Assembly: GCF_037975245.1 (NCBI RefSeq)
Contig: NC_092566.1
Location: forward strand, 11,065,501-11,129,500
Source of the DNA: Apostichopus japonicus
Taxonomy: Eukaryota; Echinodermata; Holothuroidea; Aspidochirotida; Stichopodidae
DNA length: 64,000 bases
Reading direction: 5' to 3'
In this document: positions 51,870 through 63,371 of the stretch, in pieces
Layout: each line of letters starts with the position of its first letter
How positions within the stretch are numbered: position 1 is the first letter of the stretch
Notes under the pieces: generated by a model
What the model saw: only the letters and a program-made list of their open reading frames with translations
The model's database searches: none
What the model was told of the DNA's origin: nothing
Program-made: the position numbers and the translations under genes

Positions 51870-52785
51870 CGTTACCTGGTAGCAAGGGGACAGTACGTGG
51901 ACTGGAAGCATACAGGTGGGTTGTTCTTAAGCTATCTTAAAAAAACCTAATTTACTAAATACTTTATTAATCGTCACCATGAGATCGCATCTCTTGATAA
52001 ACCATGAGAAACTGTCACAAAAAAAAAGATTTCGTGTTTGTCTTTTCATTTTATAAACAGGTCTTCCAGGGAAACCCTTCCTCGTTCTTTGCATACTCTG
52101 GCCTGCCCTGACATTTCTTTATCTATGCTATGTGTTGATCGTACTAGACAAGTGTTTATCGTCGTCAACCGTAAAAACGTTACTCCATTGTGTTTATTGC
52201 TACGTTATGATGGCCACATGGGGTCTATTTATGTACCTTATCTACTTCATCCGTCTTTCATTTCACCGACAATTTCGTCATCTTTTCCTTTACCTCAACG
52301 AATTCCAGGGAGAGATTGACCTCTGTCGAGATACCATCCAACACGTCTTTGCCGAATTCAATTGCTTTCGCAAATGTTGTAACATTTATATTATGATAAT
52401 GTTTCCTCTGTTGATTTTATCTGTAACGACAAATGTCACATGGGATTATGTAACAGGTGATGATGCTCAAGGCATGAATCTCCAAAGAAATATTAGTGAT
52501 ATATTAATGAATTACTTGGGGTGGATCATAACTGCAATGGGCCTGTCCTTGGGATTAATTGCTATAGGGGGAGTCAGTTTAAAGGGTCTTAGCGATAGAT
52601 TTTATTTCAATGTTTTGCAGCTGCAATCTGAGTCTTATGCGAAATTTTGGAAGAAAATTATCCATGAGATAAAAAATCTGTCAGAAGCATCGAACCATGG
52701 AGTTTTTATTACTTTATCGTTTGCTGTTATTGGTAGTTACATGGCTCTACACCTGCAGGAGCAAGATTTGACACGTAGTTGTTGA
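51868..52785 (+). pseudogene. Gustatory-receptor-like gene, copy 4 (5'-truncated)
   Basis: Only the last 48 nt of exon 2 (about 51868-51915, ending YVDWKHTG) and a full-length exon 3 (52061-52785, 725 nt, no stop before the normal end) remain. The splice donor and acceptor of the last intron are intact (144 bp). Exon 1 and most of exon 2 were lost at the duplication junction, so TM1-2 and the CxxC domain are missing. By eye exon 3 differs from copy 3 at about 27 of 725 nt, and about 23 of these change the protein. It could be transcribed only if a new upstream exon is used. Confidence 0.85.
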
Positions 52786-53062
52786 TTGCTGTACAAACCA
52801 TGTCGTGTGTTAAGAATCCTCATTTAATATTGACTATCTGTAAGAGCAATTTCCAATGGGAATCTTTAAAGGGTGCGAAGACTCGCGCAAAAAGAAACGT
52901 CTAATGCCGGTAATCTGACCTAGGTTTGAATGAGGTGTAACAGAAGTGTTAGACACCACCATTGATCCCAGAAAATACACACAGCCTGCTATACCGTCGG
53001 TAATAAGACACTATAGTGTACAGTCAGTACATACAGCTGCGGTCAATACCCACAGCACAGTG

Positions 53063-53193
53063 TATAAACGATACAGCGATGGACATCTCAGGTCCAGCTA
53101 AAGATAACAAGGTATCACGTTTAAACGTGATACCTTGTTATCTTTATCTTATCTTGTTATCTTGTTATCTTATCCATCGCTGTATCGTTTATA
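53063..53193. repeat. Foldback sequence with perfect nested palindromes
   Basis: The outer arms 53063-53083 and 53173-53193 are perfect inverted repeats of 21 bp (they begin TATAAACGATACAGCG). Inside, 53099-53146 is a 48-bp perfect palindrome centred on GTTTAAAC with no spacer. It lies in the insertion specific to unit B. Confidence 0.95.
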
Positions 53194-53348
53194 ACTACGT
53201 TACAAAACGTCACTTGCCACCGACAGAAAGTTAACTTTTTCAGATGGCCGCACGCGGTTTGGGGTGAGTCTTCAATGCCTTTAAGCGTTTTGTACAGCGG
53301 GCAATGTCATATCTGTCCTAACAGAGTCGTATGCGTCCTAACAGAGCC

Positions 53349-53349
<1 letters not shown>

Positions 53350-53413
<64 letters not shown>

Positions 53414-53418
53414 TATAT
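53350..53418. repeat. (TA)n microsatellite
   Basis: About 70 bp of alternating TA with one TG interruption follow the phrase cctaacagagccgta, which recurs in the foldback at 60522. Confidence 0.9.
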
Positions 53419-53419
53419 C

Positions 53420-55571
53420 GCATAATACCTCAAAGAAGCTTTTTGATTGGTTGACGACCAGACATGACATTGTGTAAGGCCGCCAAACGAATTGTGGGTA
53501 ACATTTAGTTGCTAAAATGTACTAGTTGTGAGTGATAGACACCGTAGGCAAGTTCGAGGCACTATGTGTGATAGGAAATGTGCAGGTACTATGCCCAGAA
53601 GCGTCCGTCAAAGACTCCGCGAAAGGCATTCTCGATGATTTTTTTCACCATTGGCCTGCCTTAGTATAGGTTTCCCCCCCCCCCCCGCCCCCCTCCCCAA
53701 TAGAGCACCATGCATAGAGACGTCATGGTTATCAGTGAGAAGAGTTCTAGAAGTTGATTTTCAATTATTGTTTTTATTTACATCCTTGTAGGAGAAGTTG
53801 ACTAACTGGTGAGTTAATTGACTTGCTTAACAGTATTTTGTTCAATTAATTAAATTGTCATTATTTAAAGTATAATTTACCCTTACTGCAAATGAGGGCT
53901 GGCATGTGCTATTCTACACAGTGTATTGTGTAGGACAAGGCTATGGTACAATACCTTAGAGTAATATATTTACTTATAAGAAGTGTGCATTTATTTGTTT
54001 TCATTAGTACTTTAAGAGTTTAGTCCTGGGGTTTTTGAGTGTATATCAGAAGCTCATGGTTGAGATAACCATGATCATTGCCAATTATGTGTACATATGT
54101 GTCTATATATGCCTTTTAAAGTTTGTAGTGTTCAGTTTGAGGGACATCTCAAAGTGTCAAAGGAAGTGTGTGCCTTGAAGGTTAGGTTAAGGAAGTGTAG
54201 GCCTTACAGAATTTACTCTATTCATAATTTCTGGATTTGGATCTATGTTTAGTTAGATGTATAGGCTGGTGTTTGTTTCTAGGGCAGTACTGTGGAAAGA
54301 TATATAATGTGGCCTTTGCAGTTAATCAATACAATTGTGTCTTGGTCTATTATGCCACTAGTTATGTACATATTTATTAGATCGTCTGAGGGACGTTTTC
54401 CCGACGTCTATATGTAGTTAAGCGGGATTCCTCCTTGCGTTTCACCATGGCTGTTCCAGTTATATTGTACAGTGTAGTTTGTCAGACCCATTGGTCATCC
54501 TTGACGCCTGTCATGTTGAAACCGGGAGTTCAAACGTAGCTAACCCGCAAGTTGATTCTTGAGAGTGAAAGGGAGCATCATCGTTATTAAGGTTAAGGAT
54601 ATTGAGTTTATAACTAAATTTAAAATTGTTGATTTAATACTGAATATTTAACATCGGTTTAATCATGACTGTCTTCGTAGTTTCGAGTCGATTCTTGGAA
54701 TACTTTTGCCTACTTGAAGGATGAAAAAGAAGGACAATACTACTGCAATGAAAATTATTGTATAAATACTATAACATACCGTGAGTATATTTAGTTAATC
54801 ACAGTTTACATATATGTTGATTGTATGCGATGTTTTATATGCTCGAGTTTTGGGTTTGATTCAGGGTTTTTACTTATGGTCAGAAGTCGGGCGCCTTCTA
54901 TTTATCCATTTTACACAACCTACTCCAAACCCGTGTCTTTATTCAGTCTACACCCGTCTATACCCGACCCCGCTATGGGGCCGAACATGCTAAATTAATA
55001 GCGGCTTTTGGCGGCTTAAATCCAAACTCACCGTGACAGTCACCACCCCCCTTACCCACACCCACCATTGTGACATCCCTGAGCTATACCTCTGGCCCCC
55101 CAATAAAGAACTTGTTCTTACGTTACTCAGTCGAGGGGGAGGGGAGACTTAGAATCCCCTAACTAACTGTGGAAACGGGTAAAATTTGATATTGTACAGA
55201 TAAAGGTTTCGATCAGTTCGAGATCACTTTAATTCGTAGACCTAATACTATCCACAAATTTGATATGAGTTCCTTGTTCACTCTCTGGTCATGCAATGAA
55301 CAATATATAAGCTGTATTCAACCAGTTTGTGGCAACTAAATGTAAAGCAATTCAGCATTTTGTGTGTAAATAGGTGTGTTTAGCTTCTTCTGCAGAACTT
55401 CACTTCCTCCTTGCCTATACGCATGGATTGTAAATAAGTACACGCACTGTCGTCTGTGGAATCCATGCACTGTCGGGAACTATTGAACTTTTGACACTCA
55501 ATAAAAGGCTGATGAACCTCTACGCGTTTAACCCTCCTCAAGCTACCGCATCGCAAACATAGGCCTATAAC
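53420..55571. other. Non-coding part of duplication unit B
   Basis: No gene is seen. The sequence parallels unit A. A C-rich addition at about 55030-55115 is absent from A. Confidence 0.45.
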
Positions 55572-56421
55572 CATACGCGTTGGAGGCGGAACTGGGCGGC
55601 TGCCCTACAGGATATTTCCGTGAAAATTCGGGCAATATGCTGATATTGTTTCGGGCTCTGAAAAAAAAAATAGACTGCAATAATCTTGCTTGATGAGAGT
55701 TAGTAGCTCCGTATAGTACAGGTAGTTAGACTAACGTTCTAAGCTTGACCGACTGGACTGTTGGCAATATTATACAGAATATATAGTTTAGTAGAAAAAA
55801 AGGATCAGGATTATTGGTAGACTACGGTAACCCTAAAAAATGAAAATCCTTGGATAAAAATTTACTTCCAATGGTAGCACAATTATGCATCTTTGTACCT
55901 GTAGTGGCAGAGCTGTTTAATTGGCCTTCCATGAAATTAAAAAAAAACTAAAAAAAAAATTGATTTCGGGTGCTGGAGGCCTACAGACCAACACGGTATT
56001 TATACGAGTTAGCTAATTTGCACCATTTACGACCTACGTTGATAGATTTCGAGCATTTTCGTGTGTTTCGACATTTCTTATAAGAGTCATATATACTTTG
56101 TTTCCTTGTTTTTCGTGTTTTTTTTTGTGAGCAACAGAACGGTGTAAATAACTCTTTGTAAATACAACTTGTTATGTTACTTTACTACGGAGTTTCGTCA
56201 GTGTGTGTTATTACAGACTTTCGTCTTTGTCTTCCTCAAACTTTAGTCGGCTCCCCAGCTCCGTGCCCGGACATCACAGTACCCTTAATTTGGTCAAAAA
56301 AATTCTCAAAGGTGAGGAGATCTCACCAGTGCACCCTTCCATATATCGGTTTACATTTTACGGGCAAATCGTTACAGCCCCCTCCCCCCCCCCACCTTCC
56401 CCAATCAAATTGGGGTCCTAC
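55572..56421. mobile_element. hAT-like element, unit B copy, right end deleted
   Basis: It starts CATACGCGTTGGAGGC like the element at 49223 but stops at ggggtcctac, after which the sequence jumps to the flank (aaaatgtaacgaag). The terminal 12 bp and the right target duplication are lost. Confidence 0.6.
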
Positions 56422-56813
56422 AAAATGTAACGAAGATTACGTAACGTTGATTAAGAATGGTATACAGCTCTTGGTGAATGTACTTTCACCTTGTGCATAT
56501 ACAGTAGTCTCCCAGTTAGGCGTACTGACCAGCGATCTAAAAATAAACCGAGAATTTGTCAAAATCCTTAAAAGGGAAGGATTAGATTGCCCCCTCTTTA
56601 GTTGAATAAGTCAATTACGGTCACTCGATGCACATTCGATTGCATATTTTCTTGTCTTGTATTCCATTGTTTTGCTTTTGCTTTTTAGGCCAGCTTGCAC
56701 TTGTTGATTATTTTTACCGTCAAAGCTGTTGAATAACACAACCGGCGAATATAAGGCCAACCGGATTTCTATTTTTACTTTTCATTTTTGGGACAATTTG
56801 AACGGATGTTCTT

Positions 56814-57958
56814 GAGACTTTTCCAGCTATACCCAATTCTTTTCACGACAAAGTAGAGCTGATAAGGTGACGAATCGGAAATAGTTTTAAAAAAAAATAC
56901 CTTACTCAGTTCATAATAATTCATGATGTTCATAATACTTGCTTACTTAAAATTTACTTAATATGTAAATCATATATAGTTCAAAGAAATACGGTATTGA
57001 ACCTTCAAGTAAACAGACAAGGAAACCGTCAATGATGCATATTTCTAGCGGCTGAACCGGAGCATCAGATGCATGAACGATTGTATTGTTTGTCGGCAAC
57101 CATATACGAAGTATAGTGCTAATTTCAGACACACATCGGAGTACAGCATTACTAACTATGTGAGTATAACTATATTTGTTCAAATTTAAGAAATCATTGC
57201 CTAGAACGTATTTTGAACCCGGGATATCATTCATGAATGCATATATTGATCTGATCCGATATGTATGTTGAATTTATCATATGTATAGGCCATATGTTAC
57301 GTCTATACTTTATTCATGTGATTCTTACATAACGTTGAAATGAGCAACATGTATGATATATTAATCAAAATGTGAATATGTTTATTAATTAGTATGCAAG
57401 TTGGTGCTTTCATCAGCACATGGATGTTACCTTTCATTACAATTCATGCTGACTTGATCAATGTGTGCATGCTGAATAAATATTTAGATATAATCATCAT
57501 TGAATCCATATTGATTTGATAGATACAACGGATACTACTTTTGAATCGACCAATATTTATGCTGAACTCGCCAATACATGTATAGGCCTAATGTTGATGC
57601 TAAGTATTCATTATGTGGATTTGAATGAACATAAATATTTTGAAATTAAACGATTTCTCATCAGTTATCTCAGAAGTCACGAAAAGCTTTTAATAAAAAT
57701 TGGTTATTCTGAGATGACTCAAGCTTTCTTAAGCCAGTAATCATGGTTAAATATTCGATTCTTCAATGACTTTTGAGCCACATATTTCTAATGTTGTTCG
57801 GAATTCTCAAAGTTCATATAATGTAAGAAGCCTCAGCAGATTAAGCAAGTAGATTTCTCAATGCAACTGAAGGGTTACTTCACGCCTTAGTTAGGCCTAC
57901 TACACGTCTCGACAATGGAATAGCCTTGATGTTTTGGTCTACCCAAGAACTTTACCAC
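56814..57958. other. Non-coding interval
   Basis: No recognised gene. A minus-strand frame (56947-57234) and a plus-strand frame (57516-57740) are open, but neither resembles a known protein and neither has clear splice signals. Confidence 0.4.
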
Positions 57959-58365
57959 CAGTGGCGGAGCTAGGGGTATTGGTCAGGGGGAGGGAGGCGA
58001 GAATGGTCTGTAGGGGCGCTTTCGACACTATCTAAGCGGAGCGCCACCACAGGTTGGCGCGGAGCGTACAGAATTTTTTTGAGCAAAGAAGCTCCCTTGA
58101 TCGCCTGAAATGACCCTTTCCGGGCCTTGCTAATTTGCAGATAAACGAAGAATAAATAGGTGTCATCGCCATTGTGTCAGGAAATTACACCAACAAAATG
58201 TGAAAAATGTCAATAGGTAGATAAGAGCGCAATAAAAAAGTCAATAATCGCGAATAAGTAAAAAGTGTTAAAAAGCTGAAAAGAGCGCCAGCAGTCCATT
58301 TGAGTCCGTCAGTGGGGGGGGGGGGGGGGCATCCGCCCCCTGACTGTATGGACGCTCCGCCACTG
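57959..58365 (-). mobile_element. hAT-like MITE, 407 bp, reverse orientation
   Basis: It begins CAGTGGCGGAGCTAGGGG and ends GACGCTCCGCCACTG, the reverse complement layout of the copies at 39887 and 50346. Flanks TTTACCAC and GATACCAC agree at 6 of 8 positions, a drifted target duplication. Confidence 0.88.
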
Positions 58366-59264
58366 GATACCACTACACCATTCCAGAAATAACAGAACAC
58401 CGCAGTCCTGGTGGCGGTTAGTCCTACATGATCTGAAGGCTTCGAGGGTCAAAATTTCCCCGACTGATTTTAGATAGAGGCATGGATCCTTATGGAAGGG
58501 CCATGCAGAGCAGTCTCGTAGCCAGAGCTTCACCTTCTTTTTTTGTAAGTGGGTGGGGAAAGCACAAAGGTTGGCTGTTGCCCGTACTAGGGAGGGTTTT
58601 AAGAGGACGGTGCCCCCCCCCCCTCCTCCACCTTTGAGTAAATTTTGTTTGGTAAGCGAGTAATCCCAGAATGATCCTATCATGTTTATCATTTTACATA
58701 CATTTCATTTTTAGCGTATTAGTTTCAATGTTAGTCATTTGGAAGAAAGTCTATTTTTATATTGGGAGGACAAGAATGTCCCCCATGAACCCCCACCCCC
58801 ACCCCTCAACCTTGGTACAGAGAAAAATCGAGGATTTTGTAAAGGACCTGGAGGGGTGGTGGTCCTGGAGTAGTTGAAAAGTTTGGAAGTCAAACGGTGT
58901 GTTATGAGATATATTTAGACTACTGATTTATGTTGAAGCAAAATGTTGTGCTAGAAAATACTCTGAAATTTTGTATCTATTTATGTGAGCCAGGTTGCAA
59001 ATGGGTTGTACACCAGGGGAGGGGTCAACCTGAACCCCCCCCCCCGATTGGCGATGGAGGTGGGTTCATACCCTCCTCCCTTCCACCCCCTCCTCCCTTC
59101 CACCCCCCCCCCCCCCGCGGGCATGGCACTGGACAACCGCATTTTAACTCTGTCAATAAGTTGTTTAACTGACCAATAATGTATTTATCATATAACTGAT
59201 GTGTGCGGGTTTTCTCTTTACTGTAACAATTACTTTACACAGAGTTTGCCATTTCAGCCCAGCC
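58366..59264. other. Non-coding interval before receptor copy 5
   Basis: No gene is seen. Several poly-C blocks (about 58610, 58790, 59035, 59100) suggest decayed transposon ends. The 5' UTR intron of copy 5 ends here. Confidence 0.4.
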
Positions 59265-61210
59265 ATGGAATTAGGATATCAAATTCCCGCATCTGAGGAG
59301 AGATGTTTGATCGCAAATGATTCTACTAAAAGAGAGAAATGGCCCGTATCGTTTTGGATCATTCTAAAGATTCTTGGAATGACTGACTCAAAAGTTGTGG
59401 ACGACACAAGGAAGTGCTTAAAATGCCGAGTGCGTGGATTACGTGTAAACAAGAGAGATACGTTTCACAATAGAATACAATTGGATAATTCAAATGTTAC
59501 ATGCCATGACAACGACGAAACGCAACCACTCTTAAATCAGCTAAATAAGAACAAAGAATGTGACGTTTGTGATACGCTCTGGTGGGATTTTTATGGCCAA
59601 ACTGTTAAATACAACGAGAGAGGTATTGGTAAGTTACACACGTATTAGCAGGGGTAGGAGCCGGAGAGGGCGGGGGGCACATGCCCCTCCCTGTAACTTG
59701 TTTCCAAAATAGCAAATGTTCCCTACTGGCAAATAAAATGTGCCCCTTTGATGAAGAATCTTTTGGATATCTTAATCCTTTGTTAATTGTAATATTTTGT
59801 TTTAATGATTCACGCGTGCACCATATATAGATTTGATAGCATATTAACACACCATATATATTTTAGTAATATGGCCGGTATGTATCGGTTTATAGCATAA
59901 CGAGTGGTGGTTGTGGAATGAGAAAGTGCCCCTCTGACGTTGTGCCCCATCCCCACTTTTTGGAAGGTTCCTATCCCCCCCCCCCCCCTGCGTATTAGTA
60001 TAGTCCCACTAAGTCTATTTTAAGGCCTGCGGAGCAGGGCCACGTGTCAGCAAGGTTGTAAGAAAACCGTAGTACACCTTTTCATATAAGTTAACGTCTC
60101 CGTGTACCATTTTCCATGTGTGTTATATTAACAGAAGCACTCTCTCGTAAATAAAACAAAATCAAGCTTATATACATGAAGGGTTATGGTTATTCTGCAC
60201 TATTCTCTTTCAAATCCCTCTGCCCATTAAATTTCGCGTATGGGTATGGATGGTATGGGCTATACAGTGTCGTTCGTAATAATTGAAGAAGAGGTCTTTT
60301 GGAACGCAGTTTCGAGACAGACTATGTTATCTTTAACACCTAAACATGTGTTTTCTAACTCGCTTTTTTCTCCTTCAGCGAAATTGCACAAGTAGCACCA
60401 AATAGCAAATCACTCTCACATCGCGCGTCTGTACTAGTGTGCAAATTCATATCGCGTGTTATGAGCGTTAAATCAGAGATCGGTGAATAACATATATAGA
60501 TCATCTATGCGCGTTAGGACCCAGAGCCGTATATTTAAATATACGGCTCTGTTAGGACCCAGAGCCGTCTAAATATACGGCTCTGTTAGGACCGATATGA
60601 CAGCGCCCTCTACTAGCCCCATTATATAATGTCATCCATTTTGGAAAACAAAATAAAGGGTCTTTTTTTTTCGCCACCAATCAAATTGAATTCGAAGAAA
60701 AAAACAAACTAGCAGAAAGCATGGATGGTTTGTATTGCTTATTACAATTCCGGTTTTAACATTTTCCCCATGCAGGTGCCAAGATCTGGTGCCACTACGG
60801 GAGCGGTGTCATGTCCTCCGTGATGTGGTCAATACTCCTTGCTATCAATGCATATTATCTTGGGCTGACTGTTTACACAACGTGGGCTGATTCCAAGCAA
60901 CTTCTACATTTTATTAATCAATTTCCATTTGTTGCGAGTCTGTCATTTTTTCCTTTCGTGGTGCTCTGTTCCAGACTGGAGAACCATCCTTGTCTATTCT
61001 GGGCTAGAACTTTCAACATTCGTTACATTGCTAAACGGGCACAATATGTGGACTGGAAGCATACAGGTAATCTGTTCCTCACTCGGGATAAAGTCATCTC
61101 ACATATTATATAAGACTGAAAGGGATCGCTATCAATTTACTCTCAGTGAAACAAGTATCCTTCAGTTGGCTGATTTCAAGAGTAATGTAAATACATTAGC
61201 ATTCAATAGT

Positions 61211-61265
<55 letters not shown>

Positions 61266-62319
61266 ATAGATGAAGCGGTTCATATGATATTCATCGCATA
61301 ATAACCTAGGGTAGTGCGTGCCCATCGAGAAGAAAGTGTTTTGGAGACCCGGTGGAGGTTAACTTCTTGCCTCTTCCACGGCGGCCTCCGTAGAGAACAT
61401 GGTGGTAGGCCTAAATATCACAGGCCAATATAAAGGCCTATATATATAGGCATATATATGCCTATATATATGCCTATATATATATACATATATATAAATT
61501 ATTATTGTCATGCTCAATAAACGCAAACTTGAAAATAAATGCTTGTTTAGTATCTATTTGATATAAAACCTTTCATTGTTTCGCTTTTCCTCCATAATAG
61601 GTCTTCCGGGGAAACCATTCCTCATTCTTTGCATCATCTGGCCCATCCTTTTATTCACGTATCGAAGTTACGTCATGTTTCACGAGCAGTGTAAACTAAC
61701 CCCAACCAAGGTCAACACCGTTTTCATTTGTGTTTACGTTTTCGTTATGTCGATCACATGGTGTCTGTTCGCTTACATAATCTACTTCATCCGCCGTTCT
61801 TTTCATCGACAATTTCGCCTTCTTCTGCTTTACATAAACGACTATCAGGGGCAAATAGATCGCTGCCGAGATACCCTTCACAACGTACTGACTGAATTCA
61901 ATTGCTTCCGAAGATTTTGCAATATTTTCGTTATGTGTATGCTTCCCGTGCTTACTCTGGCCATAGTTACAAACATCACGTGGCAGTATACCCTCTTTGA
62001 CGAATGGTCGAAAAAGAGTGACGCAACGAGTATACAACCACACTTCGATTACTTGGGATGGATCCGTCTCTTGATGTGCTTCACTTTGGGAGTAATTGCG
62101 ATAGGAGGATTCGATGTAAAGAACATTTGCGACGAATTCTACTCCAATATTTTGCAACTGCAATCGGAGCGGTATCCGAAATTCTGGAAGGAAATTATCC
62201 ATCAGATCAATATTGCGTCGAAAGAATCGAACGGAATTTTTATCTCTGTTTTATGTGCCGTTCTTGGTAGTTATTTGACACTCCACTTACAAGACCAGGA
62301 TACAAGCATTCTCTGTTGA
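59265..62319 (+). CDS. Gustatory-receptor-like seven-TM protein, copy 5
   Basis: Exons 59265-59628, 60776-61066 and 61601-62319 join in frame (phase 1, GT-AG) to about 457 residues. It is the most diverged intact copy. The N-terminus keeps CLKC and CDVCDTLWW, has ETQPLL (a [DE]xxxL[LI] dileucine pattern), and lacks the GRKKW form (REKWPVSFW stands instead). Exon 2 is 15 nt shorter, in the loop after TM2, where the other copies have a Y-x-QG-type insert. TM7 reads LGSYLTLHLQDQD. The ATG chosen aligns with the other copies and sits 7 nt after a splice acceptor (tttcag). Intron 1 is enlarged to 1147 bp by a hAT-like element and a foldback; intron 2 carries a (TA)n tract. Confidence 0.8.
59649..59990. 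mobile_element. hAT-like non-autonomous element, 342 bp, TSD CGTATTAG
   Basis: The ends CAGGGGTAGGAGCC and GGTTCCTATCCCCC...CTG are flanked by perfect CGTATTAG copies (59641-59648 and 59991-59998). It is a shorter relative of 32199-32792 (shared tggcaaataaaatgtgcccc). It sits in intron 1 of copy 5, 20 bp from the splice donor. Confidence 0.9.
60522..60590. repeat. Palindrome pair with CAGAGCCGTATA arms
   Basis: 60522-60551 is a 30-bp perfect palindrome (starts CAGAGCCGTATATTT). A second, imperfect one follows at about 60561-60586. Both are bordered by ttaggaccc or gttaggac. The same arm occurs at about 53340 before a (TA)n tract. It lies in intron 1 of copy 5. Confidence 0.9.
61214..61262. 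repeat. (TA)n microsatellite in intron 2 of copy 5
   Basis: About 50 bp of alternating TA. A second AT palindromic cluster (ggcatatatatgcc) lies at about 61440-61497 in the same intron. Confidence 0.9.
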
Positions 62320-63371
62320 TTGCCAGTTGTGAAACCCAGAAATGAAAGAAGAAACCCAATTGGCTATGGCCGTCTCTTGCCAGATTTGTACATTGGAAAC
62401 ATTAATTCAACGTAACTGTTCAACTACACACAATATTAGTAAGCCGTGTTTGAACATTGTATTGAACTCAGTGATAAGTAAGATTTCTTACACTTATGTG
62501 GGCCTACTTAATATAAAGTTAAGCCGTGTTTTACTTTTAGGAGTTTTGTATTTTCACAAGGTACTTTGAAACTACGACTTCTGTTGTCTCCCAATCACCT
62601 TTCACATGCCTAATGAAGCGATATAGATCTATACTGTACATATACCAAGAATCAAAGCCTTACTTAGTTCGCAGTTATTGCGTTTACCAGGTTTTAGACT
62701 TGGACTTATGTTGACCTCACTGACCTTTGAACTCCACTAATGTCGATATGATTATTTCAATCAGCCAGTTGGGACAATTTCTTAATGATAATACCTCTGT
62801 AAAGTGTCCTCCAATATCATGCTTCAAAGTACTAGTATTGTCAGTAAAACAGTTCCTAACCTTTATCTGATAGAAACATGATATTCATACTGCTCGTACT
62901 GACAATACGAGTGCTCTGAAGCAGGACATGACACTACAGTATAGAAAAAATTGTCCCAACTGGATGTTTTCAATAATTCCTGATGACAAGTAACTTCTCT
63001 AACACCTCCTGGGTGATAGAGAAGGCCATGGGGACTGTTAACCGACATGAGGTAACTCTATATTTCCCGACGTGTTTAAACAAGAAGTTACAAATGGTTT
63101 TCAATGATTGCAGACTATATATTTCCCTTTTAATAATATCTCATGATAGGTTACAGTTGGTCTCTGACTGTTACAAACTTATATGTTCCTCTTTAACAGT
63201 TGATAAATGATTTTGTAACAGTAATTGCTGACAGATTTCTATGATATCCAGACAAGTCTTTCCCCTTCAATGCTCTCATGACTGTTTATTGACAAATCTT
63301 CCCCCAATTACTATTGACTCTATTGCCTTATGAGAGAATACAAAGAACAAGTTTTTATATTAATTTTGAAT
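62320..63371. other. 3' flank of copy 5, non-coding
   Basis: No gene is seen. The phrase cactgacctttgaactccac (about 62718) resembles the tandem repeat unit at 33.7-34.3 kb. Confidence 0.4.

Larger units (their letters stand above)
51870..56813 (+). repeat. Segmental duplication, unit B
   Basis: It aligns with unit A (45730-51432) and ends at the same phrase gaacggatgttcttg. Unit B has an insertion at about 53046-53550 with a foldback and a (TA)n tract, lacks about 540 bp present in A, has an extra 150 bp at about 54666-54815, and lacks the 955-bp hAT element. Confidence 0.9.

Noticed and set aside
56947-57234. 95-residue minus-strand open frame
   Set aside because: The composition is protein-like, but there are no splice signals, homologous copy or domain that I can name.
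61696-62202. 168-residue minus-strand open frame
   Set aside because: It is the antisense shadow of exon 3 of receptor copy 5.
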